A stretch of 64,000 nt of DNA from Scalindua sp964584595 (GTDB lineage Bacteria; Planctomycetota; Brocadiia; Brocadiales; Scalinduaceae): contig CAZPAM010000005.1 of NCBI GenBank assembly GCA_964584595.1, forward strand, positions 1-64,000, given 5' to 3'. How positions within the stretch are numbered: position 1 is the stretch's first letter; each line of letters begins with the position of its first letter. The notes under the pieces are model-generated. The model saw nothing but the letters and a program-made list of their open reading frames with translations. It had not been told where the DNA came from and searched no databases. Below, one piece after another: positions 34,676-44,143 of this stretch. The translations under genes were made by a program, and so were the position numbers.

Positions 34676-36406
34676 TTGGGACAGCAAGGTAACGATAAAA
34701 ATAGAGAAATTAAGGGAAACAAAGAGAGTTCGGTAGATTTTATTAGGACAATTGTCGCCGAGGATATAAGTGCGAATAAGTGGAACGGAAAGGTAGTCAC
34801 AAGATTTCCTCCGGAGCCAAACGGTTTCCTTCATATTGGACATGCTAAATCCATCTGTCTGAATTTTGGGATAGCGGCTGAGAACAGAGGTGGACAATGT
34901 AATTTGAGATTTGATGATACCAATCCTGTTACAGAAGAAGATCGGTACGTTAACTCTATACAGGAAGATGTGCGCTGGCTGGGCTGGGACTGGAATGAAA
35001 ATCTCTATTACGCTTCGGACTATTTCGAGCAGATGTATGATTATGCTGTTCAGCTAATCAAAAAGGAGCTCGCTTATGTCTGTGATCTGGATGCTGAACA
35101 GACAAGTAAGTACCGTGGAACCCTGACGTCACCCGGCAAAGACAGTCCTTACAGGAATCGCAGTGTTGAAGAAAACCTGGATCTGTTCAGACGAATGAAA
35201 GAGGGAGAGATTGAAGACGGTCACAGTGTGCTTCGCGCAAAGATTGACATGGCTTCGCCTAATATGAACTTGCGTGATCCTGTTATGTACCGTATTTTGC
35301 ATGCAGAACACCATCGTACAGGCAGCAAGTGGAGTATATATCCCACATACGATTGGGCTCATGGTCTGGAAGACTCTATTGAGGGTGTTACGCATTCGAT
35401 ATGCACACTGGAGTTTGAGAACCATAGGCCTCTGTATGACTGGTACCTTGATAAACTGGAAGTTCATCATCCTCAGCAGATTGAGTTTGCCCGTCTGGAA
35501 CTTACCTACACCGTAATGAGCAAAAGGAAGCTCTTGCAGTTGGTTGATGAGAAACACGTTAATGGTTGGGATGATCCCCGCTTGCCGACTATATGCGGCA
35601 TGCACAGGCGAGGATACAGCCCGGGGGCAATTCGTGAATTTTGCAGGCGAATCGGAATAAACAAGTTTAACAGCACTATTGATATCGCCCTGCTGGAGCA
35701 TTGCATACGTGAAGATCTGAATAAGACTTCCAACCGCGTAATGGCCGTTTTAAGGCCATTAAAGGTAGTTATCGATAACTATCCTGAAGGTGAGGAAGAG
35801 TGGATGGACGCTGTAAATAATCCTGAAGACCAGAGTGCCGGCACGAGAAAAGTCCCATTCTCCAGGGTTTTATACATCGAACAGGAGGATTTCATGGAGG
35901 ACCCTCCCAAGAAATTCTTTCGCCTAGGACCAGGCAGAGAAGTCAGGCTTCGTTACGCTTATTTTGTAACCTGTACTGATGTGGTTAAGAACAATGATGG
36001 AGAGATAGTTGAATTGCACTGCAGTTATGATCCGGCTACGCAGGGAGGTAATGCCCCTGACGGACGCAAGGTCAAGTCTACGCTTCACTGGGTATCAGCT
36101 TCACATGCATTAAGTGCAGAAGTCAGATTGTATGACCATCTGTTTACAAAGGAGCGCCCTGAAGAGGCAAGTGAGGGAGAAGATTTCAGATCAAACCTGA
36201 ACCCGCAATCACTTCAGGTTCTTTCAGACTGCATGGTAGAGCCCGGTCTTAAAAACGCAAAGCCATTTGACCGGATTCAGTTTGAAAGGCTCGGTTATTT
36301 CTGCGTGGACACTGATACCACGAAGGATAATCTGGTAATCAACAGAACTGTAACTCTCCGTGACACATGGGCAAAAGTACAAAAAAAAAGGGGAAATAAG
36401 GGATAA
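34676..36406 (+). CDS. glnS: Glutaminyl-tRNA synthetase
   Basis: Class I synthetase that charges tRNA-Gln, 576 residues. HIGH box at 53-56 in PPEPNGFLHIGHAKSI and the KMSKS equivalent VMSKRKL (about 280). The GlnRS-specific anticodon-binding beta-barrels fill the C-terminal third. Start is TTG at 34676; the first ~18 residues are polar and could be a poorly supported extension. Presence of GlnRS means glutamine is charged directly and not only through GatCAB. Confidence 0.93.
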   Translation: MGQQGNDKNREIKGNKESSVDFIRTIVAEDISANKWNGKVVTRFPPEPNGFLHIGHAKSICLNFGIAAENRGGQCNLRFDDTNPVTEEDRYVNSIQEDVRWLGWDWNENLYYASDYFEQMYDYAVQLIKKELAYVCDLDAEQTSKYRGTLTSPGKDSPYRNRSVEENLDLFRRMKEGEIEDGHSVLRAKIDMASPNMNLRDPVMYRILHAEHHRTGSKWSIYPTYDWAHGLEDSIEGVTHSICTLEFENHRPLYDWYLDKLEVHHPQQIEFARLELTYTVMSKRKLLQLVDEKHVNGWDDPRLPTICGMHRRGYSPGAIREFCRRIGINKFNSTIDIALLEHCIREDLNKTSNRVMAVLRPLKVVIDNYPEGEEEWMDAVNNPEDQSAGTRKVPFSRVLYIEQEDFMEDPPKKFFRLGPGREVRLRYAYFVTCTDVVKNNDGEIVELHCSYDPATQGGNAPDGRKVKSTLHWVSASHALSAEVRLYDHLFTKERPEEASEGEDFRSNLNPQSLQVLSDCMVEPGLKNAKPFDRIQFERLGYFCVDTDTTKDNLVINRTVTLRDTWAKVQKKRGNKG

Positions 36407-36445
36407 TATCGTCGTTATTCGTAGTTTATCTGTTTAACATAAAGG

Positions 36446-36474
36446 TTGCATTCATATTATCTATGTATTAGTAT
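36446..36474 (+). promoter_or_regulatory. Sigma70 promoter of the CheX-like gene
   Basis: TTGCAT (36446-36451), a 17-base spacer and TAGTAT (36469-36474), ending 58 bases before the CheX-like ATG. Good spacing and near-consensus boxes. Confidence 0.55.
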
Positions 36475-36532
36475 ACTCGCCGTATAGCACTGTTATCAAA
36501 AATAAATATTTCCTATTGAAAGGGCAGACATA

Positions 36533-37156
36533 ATGGACATTAAGGAATTAGAGGGAGGCATTACAAAGGCTTTAAATGAAGCCACTGATGAAGTATTCTC
36601 TACAATGCTGATGATGGAAGTAAAGACTCAAGAGTCATTCGTAAAAGATGAAAAAAATGTCAGTACTGATTTGATCTCTTCTCTTCATTTCTTTGGTGAT
36701 AAATACATGGGAAAGATTGCAATATTCTCGTCCGGGGGTGTAGCGTGTCATATTGCCAATGCAATGCTTGGTACTGAAACGACAGAGGTGAATGAAGAAA
36801 TTAAAGACGGTATGGGTGAAATTGTCAATATGATTGCAGGAGTTGCTAAGGTAAAGCTGACAGATACACTGGGAGATATGCACCTGTTGACTCCATGGGT
36901 AATAGCGGGAAGGCATTTAACTATTGCTTCTCCTGAAAAGAGTGGTGGTAGTGGCGGCGTTGATTTTGCTCTCGACTCTCAAGCAAGTTTTTCCTGGGTC
37001 ATGACAAATGTTGAGTTTGAGAAGGGTTCATTTATGGTCGGTGTACAGCCTAATGCTGTTCCTGCAGAAAATAAAATGGATTCAAGTAAAGAGGTTGAGT
37101 CTTTAAAGGAAGAAATAAAAGAGTTAAAAGATGAAATCGAACGTCTGAAATCATGA
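36533..37156 (+). CDS. CheX/CheC-family phosphatase-like protein with coiled-coil tail
   Basis: A 207-residue protein. Residues 1-155 match the CheX fold, with the phosphatase motif E-x2-N in GMGEIVNMIAGVAK (about residues 98-111). The last ~25 residues are a heptad-patterned acidic/basic coil (SLKEEIKELKDEIERLKS), which CheX normally lacks. It could dephosphorylate one of the receivers in the window. No flagellar or chemotaxis genes are nearby. Confidence 0.8.
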   Translation: MDIKELEGGITKALNEATDEVFSTMLMMEVKTQESFVKDEKNVSTDLISSLHFFGDKYMGKIAIFSSGGVACHIANAMLGTETTEVNEEIKDGMGEIVNMIAGVAKVKLTDTLGDMHLLTPWVIAGRHLTIASPEKSGGSGGVDFALDSQASFSWVMTNVEFEKGSFMVGVQPNAVPAENKMDSSKEVESLKEEIKELKDEIERLKS

Positions 37157-37195
37157 TCAGATCATATCACTAACAGCCTCTCGCAATATCTAGTC

Positions 37196-39535
37196 CTACT
37201 GAGCCGCCCAACTCTTCTCGTAGTCCGACCATTCGCCTTCATCTACTTCGACTTCTTTGCGGTGAAGCCGTCGTGCCCTCGACAAAATGAACCAGATAAG
37301 AGGTGATACACCTCCAATTACAAATGCAGACGCTCCGAACAGCCTGAAGTAAGTCAATACATAGAACACGGGGCCGGTTATAATTTCCTGAGATCTGGCG
37401 TACCAGAACCCTTCCTTAAAGACGACCATGAGTTGGTACACCCCTACCGGAAACAGATCGAGGAACATCATCATCGCTACTCCGATGTTCAGTGACCAGA
37501 AGATTGTTCTAACTAGATTCGGGTTCCAGCTGGATTTATGGAATAAATGCTGGCAGCAAAACAGCATTCCGGCTATTGCAATGTTTCCTTTTACCCCAAA
37601 CATGGCAGCATGAGCATGATTGCCTGTAAGGTAAGTTGCGTGCTCGAAATAGTTTACGATTGGAAGGTTGATCAGTGAGCCAAATACTCCCGCTCCAAAA
37701 ATATTCCAAAAGTTGACGGCAAGGATAAACAGCCAGACACCTTCCATCACGAATTTCTGTTTTCCCTGAGTATGGTTTTCGTTGGCTTTGATTCCTTCCT
37801 GACGCATCTTCCATGCATCCAGTGTAATCAGTAGCAGTGGCAGCACCTGAAGGGTGGAAAAAACACTTCCGAGTGCGATTATCCCTGTCGGTTTGGCGAG
37901 CCAGTAGAAGTTGTGGGCGATGCCAATAAGTGCGGTGACAAGAAAAAGCATCACTGCAAGAAAGATGACTCGCTCTGCCATAAACCGTGTGATAAGACCC
38001 ATCTGGACAAGCAAGTACGCAACTATGACGGTTGTGAACACCTCGAAAGTTACTTCAACCCACATATGTAAGACCATCCAACGCCAATAGTCCGAAACGG
38101 CAAAATTCGTCTCCGGGGCCACGAGAAGTCCAAAGAACAGGAACATAACCATTATTCCACTGCCGTAAAGAAGCCATGAGGGAACGGACCATAAATTTTT
38201 CTTAGTCAGCCACGGCTTCACGCCGCGGTAAATTATTACTATCCAGAGTACGAACGCGGTCAACATGACAATCTGAAAGAATCGGCCGAGCTCCATAAAC
38301 TCCCAGCCTTGACTCCCAAACCAGTACGCAAGGTTGCCGGTCAAGATTCCTGTCTGTCCGATATAAATCCCTCCCAGTGCGCCTATAACCATGACGACAC
38401 ACATGGTAAACAGTACGTTGATCAGGCACTTCTGTCCTTTCGGAACTTTCTTGGTAAGCCTGGGAAGAAAAAAAATGGTGTAACCGACCCAGCACATAAA
38501 GAACCAGAATATCTGCATCAGGGTATGATAGCTCCGAGCAACGGTGAAGGGAATAATATCGCCTAAAGAAACTCCATAAGGACGGATGAAATCGGTGTAG
38601 CTGGTGAGACCCGCCAGAACTTGAATCCCAAACAGGATGACTGCCAGAGCGAAAAATTTATATGTAGCCCTCTGGGTAGAGCGAACGTATTCGTTTTCAA
38701 GGTCATGCGTAGTAAGCGACGCCCCGTTGTTAGTGTCGAAAACATCAGCGGGCTGTGTCTTCATTTGACCGTATACGTACAGGACTATTCCGATTCCAAG
38801 GAACAGTGCTAGAATCGAAATAACGCTCCAGATGTAAGTCGCATCAGTAGGTGTGTTGCCGGCTGCCTCATCATACGGCCAGTTGTGTGTATAACTATAG
38901 TCCTCTCCCGGACGATTAGTTGAAGAAACCCAACCTCCCCAGAAGAAGAATGCTGTTAAATCCCGAAGATCTTCCGGGTCGGAGATATAACCAGCCGGAT
39001 CAAATGCTTCAGGATATTCGGGATCGTTGAACACCGCTGTGTAATGATCGATTAACTCTCGGAATGCGTGAATCTGGGCGTCGTTGATGAGGATATGCCC
39101 GGCTTCCTTGTCCCATGTGTTTGTATGGACCTCTCGTTGTACTCTCGCCGCTATTGCATCCTTGTCGTATTGTGTTACTCCCACAGGTACAGTACGATCC
39201 TTCATCTCATTTTCATAGAAGGATTGCATGGATACAGTCGTTCGGTGCAGAGCATCGGCAGTGAAATCCGGCCCGCGTGTAGCTCCGTCGCCCCAGAAGG
39301 AACCATAGCTCATCAGGCCCTTGAGGTGAAACACTTTCTCTCCACGGTGGATTTGTTGAAGGGATATTACGGTTTGCCCGGTAGATGACTTAAAATCTAC
39401 CAGCGGTGGCGCTCCCGTATAAGTCGCTCCGCCAAGATATATTAACCCGGCTATGCTTATTGCGGCGACGATTAGAAAATGCGCCCACCAATATTTCTTG
39501 TTTATTAGTATCAGTCCCAGGTTCTGGCGACTCAT
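37196..39535 (-). CDS. qNOR-family heme-copper oxidase with NO dismutase-like active site
   Basis: A 779-residue membrane protein of the quinol-dependent NO reductase family, with about 14 helices and the qNOR periplasmic domain (GLMSYGSFWGDGATRGPDFT near residues 73-92). Low-spin heme ligands His337 and His642 and the b3 ligand His640 (GNHAHAAMFG) are retained, as are FeB-type His490 and Glu494 in HMWVEVTFEVF. The usual HH pair is His541-Asn542 (IAHNFYW) and the conserved Glu of FSALEPLP is Gln563 (FSTLQVLP). The same two changes are reported for NC10 NO dismutase, which turns 2 NO into N2 and O2. Classical NO reduction is therefore less likely. Confidence 0.75.
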   Translation of the reverse strand: MSRQNLGLILINKKYWWAHFLIVAAISIAGLIYLGGATYTGAPPLVDFKSSTGQTVISLQQIHRGEKVFHLKGLMSYGSFWGDGATRGPDFTADALHRTTVSMQSFYENEMKDRTVPVGVTQYDKDAIAARVQREVHTNTWDKEAGHILINDAQIHAFRELIDHYTAVFNDPEYPEAFDPAGYISDPEDLRDLTAFFFWGGWVSSTNRPGEDYSYTHNWPYDEAAGNTPTDATYIWSVISILALFLGIGIVLYVYGQMKTQPADVFDTNNGASLTTHDLENEYVRSTQRATYKFFALAVILFGIQVLAGLTSYTDFIRPYGVSLGDIIPFTVARSYHTLMQIFWFFMCWVGYTIFFLPRLTKKVPKGQKCLINVLFTMCVVMVIGALGGIYIGQTGILTGNLAYWFGSQGWEFMELGRFFQIVMLTAFVLWIVIIYRGVKPWLTKKNLWSVPSWLLYGSGIMVMFLFFGLLVAPETNFAVSDYWRWMVLHMWVEVTFEVFTTVIVAYLLVQMGLITRFMAERVIFLAVMLFLVTALIGIAHNFYWLAKPTGIIALGSVFSTLQVLPLLLITLDAWKMRQEGIKANENHTQGKQKFVMEGVWLFILAVNFWNIFGAGVFGSLINLPIVNYFEHATYLTGNHAHAAMFGVKGNIAIAGMLFCCQHLFHKSSWNPNLVRTIFWSLNIGVAMMMFLDLFPVGVYQLMVVFKEGFWYARSQEIITGPVFYVLTYFRLFGASAFVIGGVSPLIWFILSRARRLHRKEVEVDEGEWSDYEKSWAAQ

Positions 39536-39746
39536 TATATGTTCCTATTTAACGGTTCCATAATACACTGCTTAGCCTGCGAACATCTCTACTTTAAGCG
39601 GAACTCGATAGATTGATGATAAGAAATAGTACTTTAGGTAACATATAGCGTAGTAAAATAATTAACTATATTCAAGTATATTTCCACAGTTGTCCCCTTC
39701 TTATAAAATTGTTGCATTCGTCCCATTTCTTCTTTATTATATCTAA

Positions 39747-41636
39747 ATGAGTAATACTAAACTGTTTATGGAAGTATTGAATGAACCAAAGAATTTCGTA
39801 CTTGAAGGGAATCAGGAGAGTGTTAGCTTCCTGAAAGATAACGTCTCTAACTTTGTTGAGACCAGGCAGGTTGAGGTAGTTGGAGAGATAAGTACCTGGC
39901 AGCTCGCCGGCGATCAATTTGGCACTTCTGCCTGTATCAAGGTCTTTCCAATGGGTCACTTAGCCTTCTATGGAACCCACGGCCGTCGAATCCTCGGTGC
40001 CGATCCTGATGGAACACCACTCCACGAGTGCGAATGGGTGAGTAACGAAGATGGCAATATCAAGATGACACGAACGCGTGTTCAACTGGACTGTCAGCAA
40101 TGGGGTGGAATAATAGCCCTGGATACAGACCAGGTGACAGAGCTGGAATTACCATCTAACGAGGAAGGAACAGAACCTGCACCAGATGACCTTCGCAAAA
40201 TGGCTGCACAGGCATGGGACGTGCCGTTAGATGACATGCGCTATTTTTTCCCCGACAAGAATTTCTCACGAAACGAGAGTGGGCATATTTTAATAAGCAA
40301 CTTGAAAGACGGCGTTTACATATTGCTAGATGGGACATTCAATCAAACTCTATTTGTCAGCTACATGGGTCCTATTCCCTGGGAACGTATTGATCTATTA
40401 AATGTCGTGGAACTTTACCAATCTACATTAACCGGGACAGGAGGAGCGGCCTTTGACATGATCTGGGGGTTGTGCGATGACCAGCGGATTACAGATGGCT
40501 CAATCCCTTTGCGTTACAGGGGTATCCCAACGTTTCCTATAAAGCAGGCGTATGGTCTGTTTTGTGCTTACTATAATCCGGAAGTTGAGGGTCCAGAGGA
40601 TCCGTACGATTTATTTATGGATACACAACGTGGTTACGAGATTGAATGGTTGCTGAGGCCTGATCCACCATGGCGTTTTTTCGACCAGGAAAATGGAATC
40701 TGTATCACTGTACAAGATCAAAAGATTCAAAAAGTTACCGTGACAGACGATCCGACAGCGGTCCCATATTATTATTTCGGAATGAAGAAGTTTGGACTTT
40801 GCGACAGAACGGTTAGCGTCGAAGGAAAAACTATAAAGTTACGTGACGGAGATAAGACGACTGAAATACCTCTTTATCATAGATGCGGCACTATAATGGA
40901 TACATCACATGAACAACAACTCCCTGTTTATCCATTCGGATGGAGGAAGTTTTTTAACGAAAGTCCCCCAGAGATAGATCCTGTAGCCGGCTGGACAACA
41001 TCACTCCGTTTTACAGATGATGACACAGAGGCAGCAGAGGATTCAACTCAACTCTTTGTTCTGGATCAGGCTTATGATTATATTAACCAGATTCCTGACC
41101 TGGCAGCCAGAATGGCAAAGACAAGGCATGTATTAATTCACAATTTTGATCCGGTATGCGCAGGCTTTGTTAATCCGGATAACCTGCCTCGTAAGTATAC
41201 AGTCCTGTACAATCTCCCTGTATGGGCTCAGAAGAATGCCCAGGCAATCTGGGATCAAGCCGCAAGAGAGAATCTTTTTGATGCAGTTAAGGACGTAGAG
41301 TTTATACCGGAAGAAACAGATCTTACTTCTGCATACAAGCAGAAATACGAGCTTATCTATCGCTGGATACCTTTCGATCTGTACAATGACGTATCAGTTT
41401 GTGAAGCGATTGTAAAGGAAGTAGCCGATGCGATACTGCCGGGAAGTCTTACATTTATGGTAGGTCCACCTGATCTGGTAACACTGTTCCAATTACATAA
41501 GCTTAACATAATTTGCAGCGGTGGAGCTAATGACATGTGTGGAATGCCCGGTATGCTGGAACACTTACGCGTTCACCCGAGGACCCGCGTTAATCCCAAG
41601 ATTACAGTCATTCTTGGTGAGAAATGTGCAGAGTAA
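39747..41636 (+). CDS. Large soluble protein of unknown family
   Basis: A 629-residue hydrophilic protein with no signal peptide or membrane helix. I recognise no catalytic motif. It contains 12 cysteines, including an ICSGGANDMCGMPGM segment near the C-terminus, and many aromatic and acidic positions. It is well expressed in appearance (ordinary codon use) and is transcribed divergently from the NO dismutase-like gene across 211 bases. No clear Shine-Dalgarno precedes ATG 39747. It could be a soluble partner of the divergent gene, but nothing in the sequence proves it. Confidence 0.6.
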   Translation: MSNTKLFMEVLNEPKNFVLEGNQESVSFLKDNVSNFVETRQVEVVGEISTWQLAGDQFGTSACIKVFPMGHLAFYGTHGRRILGADPDGTPLHECEWVSNEDGNIKMTRTRVQLDCQQWGGIIALDTDQVTELELPSNEEGTEPAPDDLRKMAAQAWDVPLDDMRYFFPDKNFSRNESGHILISNLKDGVYILLDGTFNQTLFVSYMGPIPWERIDLLNVVELYQSTLTGTGGAAFDMIWGLCDDQRITDGSIPLRYRGIPTFPIKQAYGLFCAYYNPEVEGPEDPYDLFMDTQRGYEIEWLLRPDPPWRFFDQENGICITVQDQKIQKVTVTDDPTAVPYYYFGMKKFGLCDRTVSVEGKTIKLRDGDKTTEIPLYHRCGTIMDTSHEQQLPVYPFGWRKFFNESPPEIDPVAGWTTSLRFTDDDTEAAEDSTQLFVLDQAYDYINQIPDLAARMAKTRHVLIHNFDPVCAGFVNPDNLPRKYTVLYNLPVWAQKNAQAIWDQAARENLFDAVKDVEFIPEETDLTSAYKQKYELIYRWIPFDLYNDVSVCEAIVKEVADAILPGSLTFMVGPPDLVTLFQLHKLNIICSGGANDMCGMPGMLEHLRVHPRTRVNPKITVILGEKCAE

Positions 41637-41674
41637 TAGTCGACAGACTATCTGGTTACTGAAGTAAGTCACTT

Positions 41675-42157
41675 TTAATCTCTTTCAAAGCTACCTGACT
41701 TTCCTCCAGATTTCCTGATCAGGTATATATCGCTTATGAGCATTGATTTGTCTGCAGATTTACACATATCATATATAGTTAGAGCACAAACAGACACAGC
41801 CGTAAGAGCCTCCATCTCAACACCTGTCTTTGCAGTGATCTTCACCTCTGAAGTAATTTCAAAGGAATCAAGGTTGTTGTTTGTATAGTCTATTTTGACA
41901 GAATTCAGATTAAGCGGATGGCACATCGGGACTAGTTCGCTTGTTTTTTTCGCTGCCATTATGCCTGCCACACGTGCTACTCCAAGGACGTCTCCTTTTA
42001 CTACTTTCTTGTCCATAATCAGATTGAATGTTTCCGGCTTCATGGTAACCTTAGCATGAGCCTCTGCAATACGTTCAGTGATTTCCTTGCTGCTGACGTC
42101 TACCATCCGTGAAGCTCCGGTTTCATCGATATGGGATAGTTTTGGTTCTTTTGACAT
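41675..42157 (-). CDS. moaC: Cyclic pyranopterin monophosphate synthase
   Basis: Second step of molybdenum cofactor synthesis, 160 residues. The conserved segments MVDVSSKEITERIAEA, PMCHPL and KTGVEMEALTAVSVCALTIYDMCK are intact, with the Lys and His of the active site. It is directly downstream of moaA (29 bases). Makes the pterin precursor for the Mo-bisPGD of NxrA encoded 4.5 kb away. Confidence 0.95.
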   Translation of the reverse strand: MSKEPKLSHIDETGASRMVDVSSKEITERIAEAHAKVTMKPETFNLIMDKKVVKGDVLGVARVAGIMAAKKTSELVPMCHPLNLNSVKIDYTNNNLDSFEITSEVKITAKTGVEMEALTAVSVCALTIYDMCKSADKSMLISDIYLIRKSGGKSGSFERD

Positions 42158-42186
42158 GATATGTCTTGATTAGGTAAATTTGATTA

Positions 42187-43164
42187 TCAACCGCCAATCT
42201 GGTTCATTACGGCACTGTTCCTTCCGGAATGTACGACTGGCTTCATGTCGGTGGCCCTAATGAAAGCATCTGTCAGCTTATACTGCATCTCTTTTTCATC
42301 TAAATTGGAAGATCGCAGGATACCTTTTACGTCAACATCTCCCCCACTCAGAAGGCACGAACGAAGTTTGCCGTCAGATGTAAGCCTCAGGCGATTACAG
42401 GTCTTACAGAATGGCTTTGAGACTGCTGAGATAAATCCTATTGACCCCAGTGCACCCTTTATCCTGTAGATAGTGGCAGGGCCACCTCCAACACGCTGCT
42501 TATCCGGTACCAGCTCACCAACCTCCCCGACCCTCTCCATTATCTCTGAAGTCGGCATAAAGCGATCTTCATCAACCATATCCTTCCATCCGGAAGCCAT
42601 AAGTTCAATGAATCTCAGCTCTATATCTCTCTCCATGATATATCTGACAAAATCGTGTATTTCGTCATCGTTATCACCACGCATTACCACTGCATTCATC
42701 TTTGTACCTTTGAAGCCTGCCTTTAATACTGCTTCAACCCCGTCGAAAACGTCCTCAATATTGCCCCCTCTTGTTATGTCGCTAAACCTGTCTTCTCTCA
42801 TGGTATCGAGACTAATGTTCAGTCTGGATAGTCCGCTATTCTTCAATTCTGATGCAAATTCCTTAAGGAACACGCCATTAGTGGTCATTGCAATATCATC
42901 AATACCATTAATCTCAGCAATATTTCTAACCAGAGAAATAATGCCTTTCCTGACAAGTGGTTCACCACCAGTAATCCTTATCTTGTTTACGCCAAGGCTT
43001 ACCCCATGCTTTATAAGCTTCAGAATCTCTTCAAGACTTAGAATCTCTTCTTTACTGCTTAGTTCTGATCCACCTGCCGGCATACAGTATACACATCTCA
43101 GATTACACAAATCTGTAACAGATACCCGCAGATAGCTAATTTTTCTAGAATGTTTATCAATCAT
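42187..43164 (-). CDS. moaA: GTP 3',8-cyclase (MoaA)
   Basis: Radical SAM enzyme that begins molybdopterin synthesis, 325 residues. The SAM cluster is C20-x3-C24-x2-C27, the second cluster is CKTCNRLRLTSDGKLRSC (about 256-273) and the functional C-terminal GG is present. GGEPLVR and the TNG motif are intact. It pairs with moaC and lies downstream of the mrp-type gene by 74 bases. Confidence 0.96.
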   Translation of the reverse strand: MIDKHSRKISYLRVSVTDLCNLRCVYCMPAGGSELSSKEEILSLEEILKLIKHGVSLGVNKIRITGGEPLVRKGIISLVRNIAEINGIDDIAMTTNGVFLKEFASELKNSGLSRLNISLDTMREDRFSDITRGGNIEDVFDGVEAVLKAGFKGTKMNAVVMRGDNDDEIHDFVRYIMERDIELRFIELMASGWKDMVDEDRFMPTSEIMERVGEVGELVPDKQRVGGGPATIYRIKGALGSIGFISAVSKPFCKTCNRLRLTSDGKLRSCLLSGGDVDVKGILRSSNLDEKEMQYKLTDAFIRATDMKPVVHSGRNSAVMNQIGG

Positions 43165-43238
43165 CTTAAATCACACCTTATTCAAAATACATATGATCTT
43201 GTTATAATTATAAAAAACTTTTACTAAAAATCCACATA

Positions 43239-44102
43239 CTAATTGACAATCTTTTCAGTAATTTCCTTAAATGCGGATGTATTCTTTGAACCATTATCAC
43301 CTGCCACAAAGGCCTTTCCTTCATCGCATTTGGAAACAATCTCCGGATCCAGGGGTATCCTGCCAAGAAAAGGTACCTTCATCTTATCGGCAATTCTTTT
43401 TCCCCCACCTGACTTAAATACATCTATCTCTTCATTACAATGAGGACAGGTCAAGCCGCTCATATTTTCAATAATCCCTAAAATAGGCACCTCATTATCC
43501 TTTGCAAACAGTATCGCTTTTTGCGCATCCAACAAAGCAACATCCTGAGGCGTAGTAACTATGATGGCACCATCTACCTTTCCTATCAGTTCAATCATGG
43601 TAATAGGCTCATGACCTGTACCCGGAGGTAAATCGGCCAGCAAATAGTCAAGCTCGCCCCAATTGATACTGCCCACCAGCTCACGAAGATAATCATACTT
43701 TGCAGTATCCCTCCATGCAACAGGCTGATCGGGGCTTTCAATGAGAAAAGCCAGTGAAACGACCTTGAGATTATCATCAACAGATAATGGGTCGATACCG
43801 TTCTCATTGTCCTTAAGCCTTCCACCTTCCACTCCGAGCATTTTCGGAATATTGGGCCCATGCATATCAACATCTGCAATCCCTACCTTATAACCCATTT
43901 CGGCTAGGGACACTCCCAGATTGACTGTAACCGTACTCTTACCAACACCACCCTTGTTAGACATAACCAAAATCTTCTTCTTTATCAGGGCCATCCTGTT
44001 ACTTAAGGCCCATTCATTATGCTTCAGCCCTTTTTCGGGCTTTTTGCATGTTTCAAAATCGCGGCAGAACTCACACGTAGACAGTTTCTTACATTCGTTC
44101 AT
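43239..44102 (-). CDS. Mrp/NBP35-family Fe-S carrier ATPase
   Basis: A 287-residue P-loop ATPase that carries Fe-S clusters. Deviant Walker A KGGVGKST (50-57), Walker B LLADLPPGTG and the CPHC motif (about residue 220, cluster-binding at the dimer interface). A 35-residue N-terminal extension with four cysteines (Cys4, Cys10, Cys13, Cys19) resembles the NBP35-type N-terminal cluster site. It lies between the polyferredoxin and moaA in the downstream nxr cluster. Confidence 0.9.
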   Translation of the reverse strand: MNECKKLSTCEFCRDFETCKKPEKGLKHNEWALSNRMALIKKKILVMSNKGGVGKSTVTVNLGVSLAEMGYKVGIADVDMHGPNIPKMLGVEGGRLKDNENGIDPLSVDDNLKVVSLAFLIESPDQPVAWRDTAKYDYLRELVGSINWGELDYLLADLPPGTGHEPITMIELIGKVDGAIIVTTPQDVALLDAQKAILFAKDNEVPILGIIENMSGLTCPHCNEEIDVFKSGGGKRIADKMKVPFLGRIPLDPEIVSKCDEGKAFVAGDNGSKNTSAFKEITEKIVN

Positions 44103-44143
44103 ATATTTTACCTTTATACTTAATTAAGAAATTCTTAAATTCA

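Noticed and set aside
34676..34729. The first 18 residues of GlnRS as certain coding sequence
   Set aside because: They are polar, start with TTG and lack a clear ribosome site; the true start may be later.
37196..39535. Annotation as an ordinary quinol NO reductase
   Set aside because: The His-Asn pair and the Gln replacing the conserved Glu disagree with canonical qNOR. I kept the family call but moved the function to putative NO dismutase.
42473..43135. 220-codon plus-strand open frame opposite moaA
   Set aside because: Ser/Leu-rich shadow typical of an antisense frame. moaA has all its catalytic cysteines.
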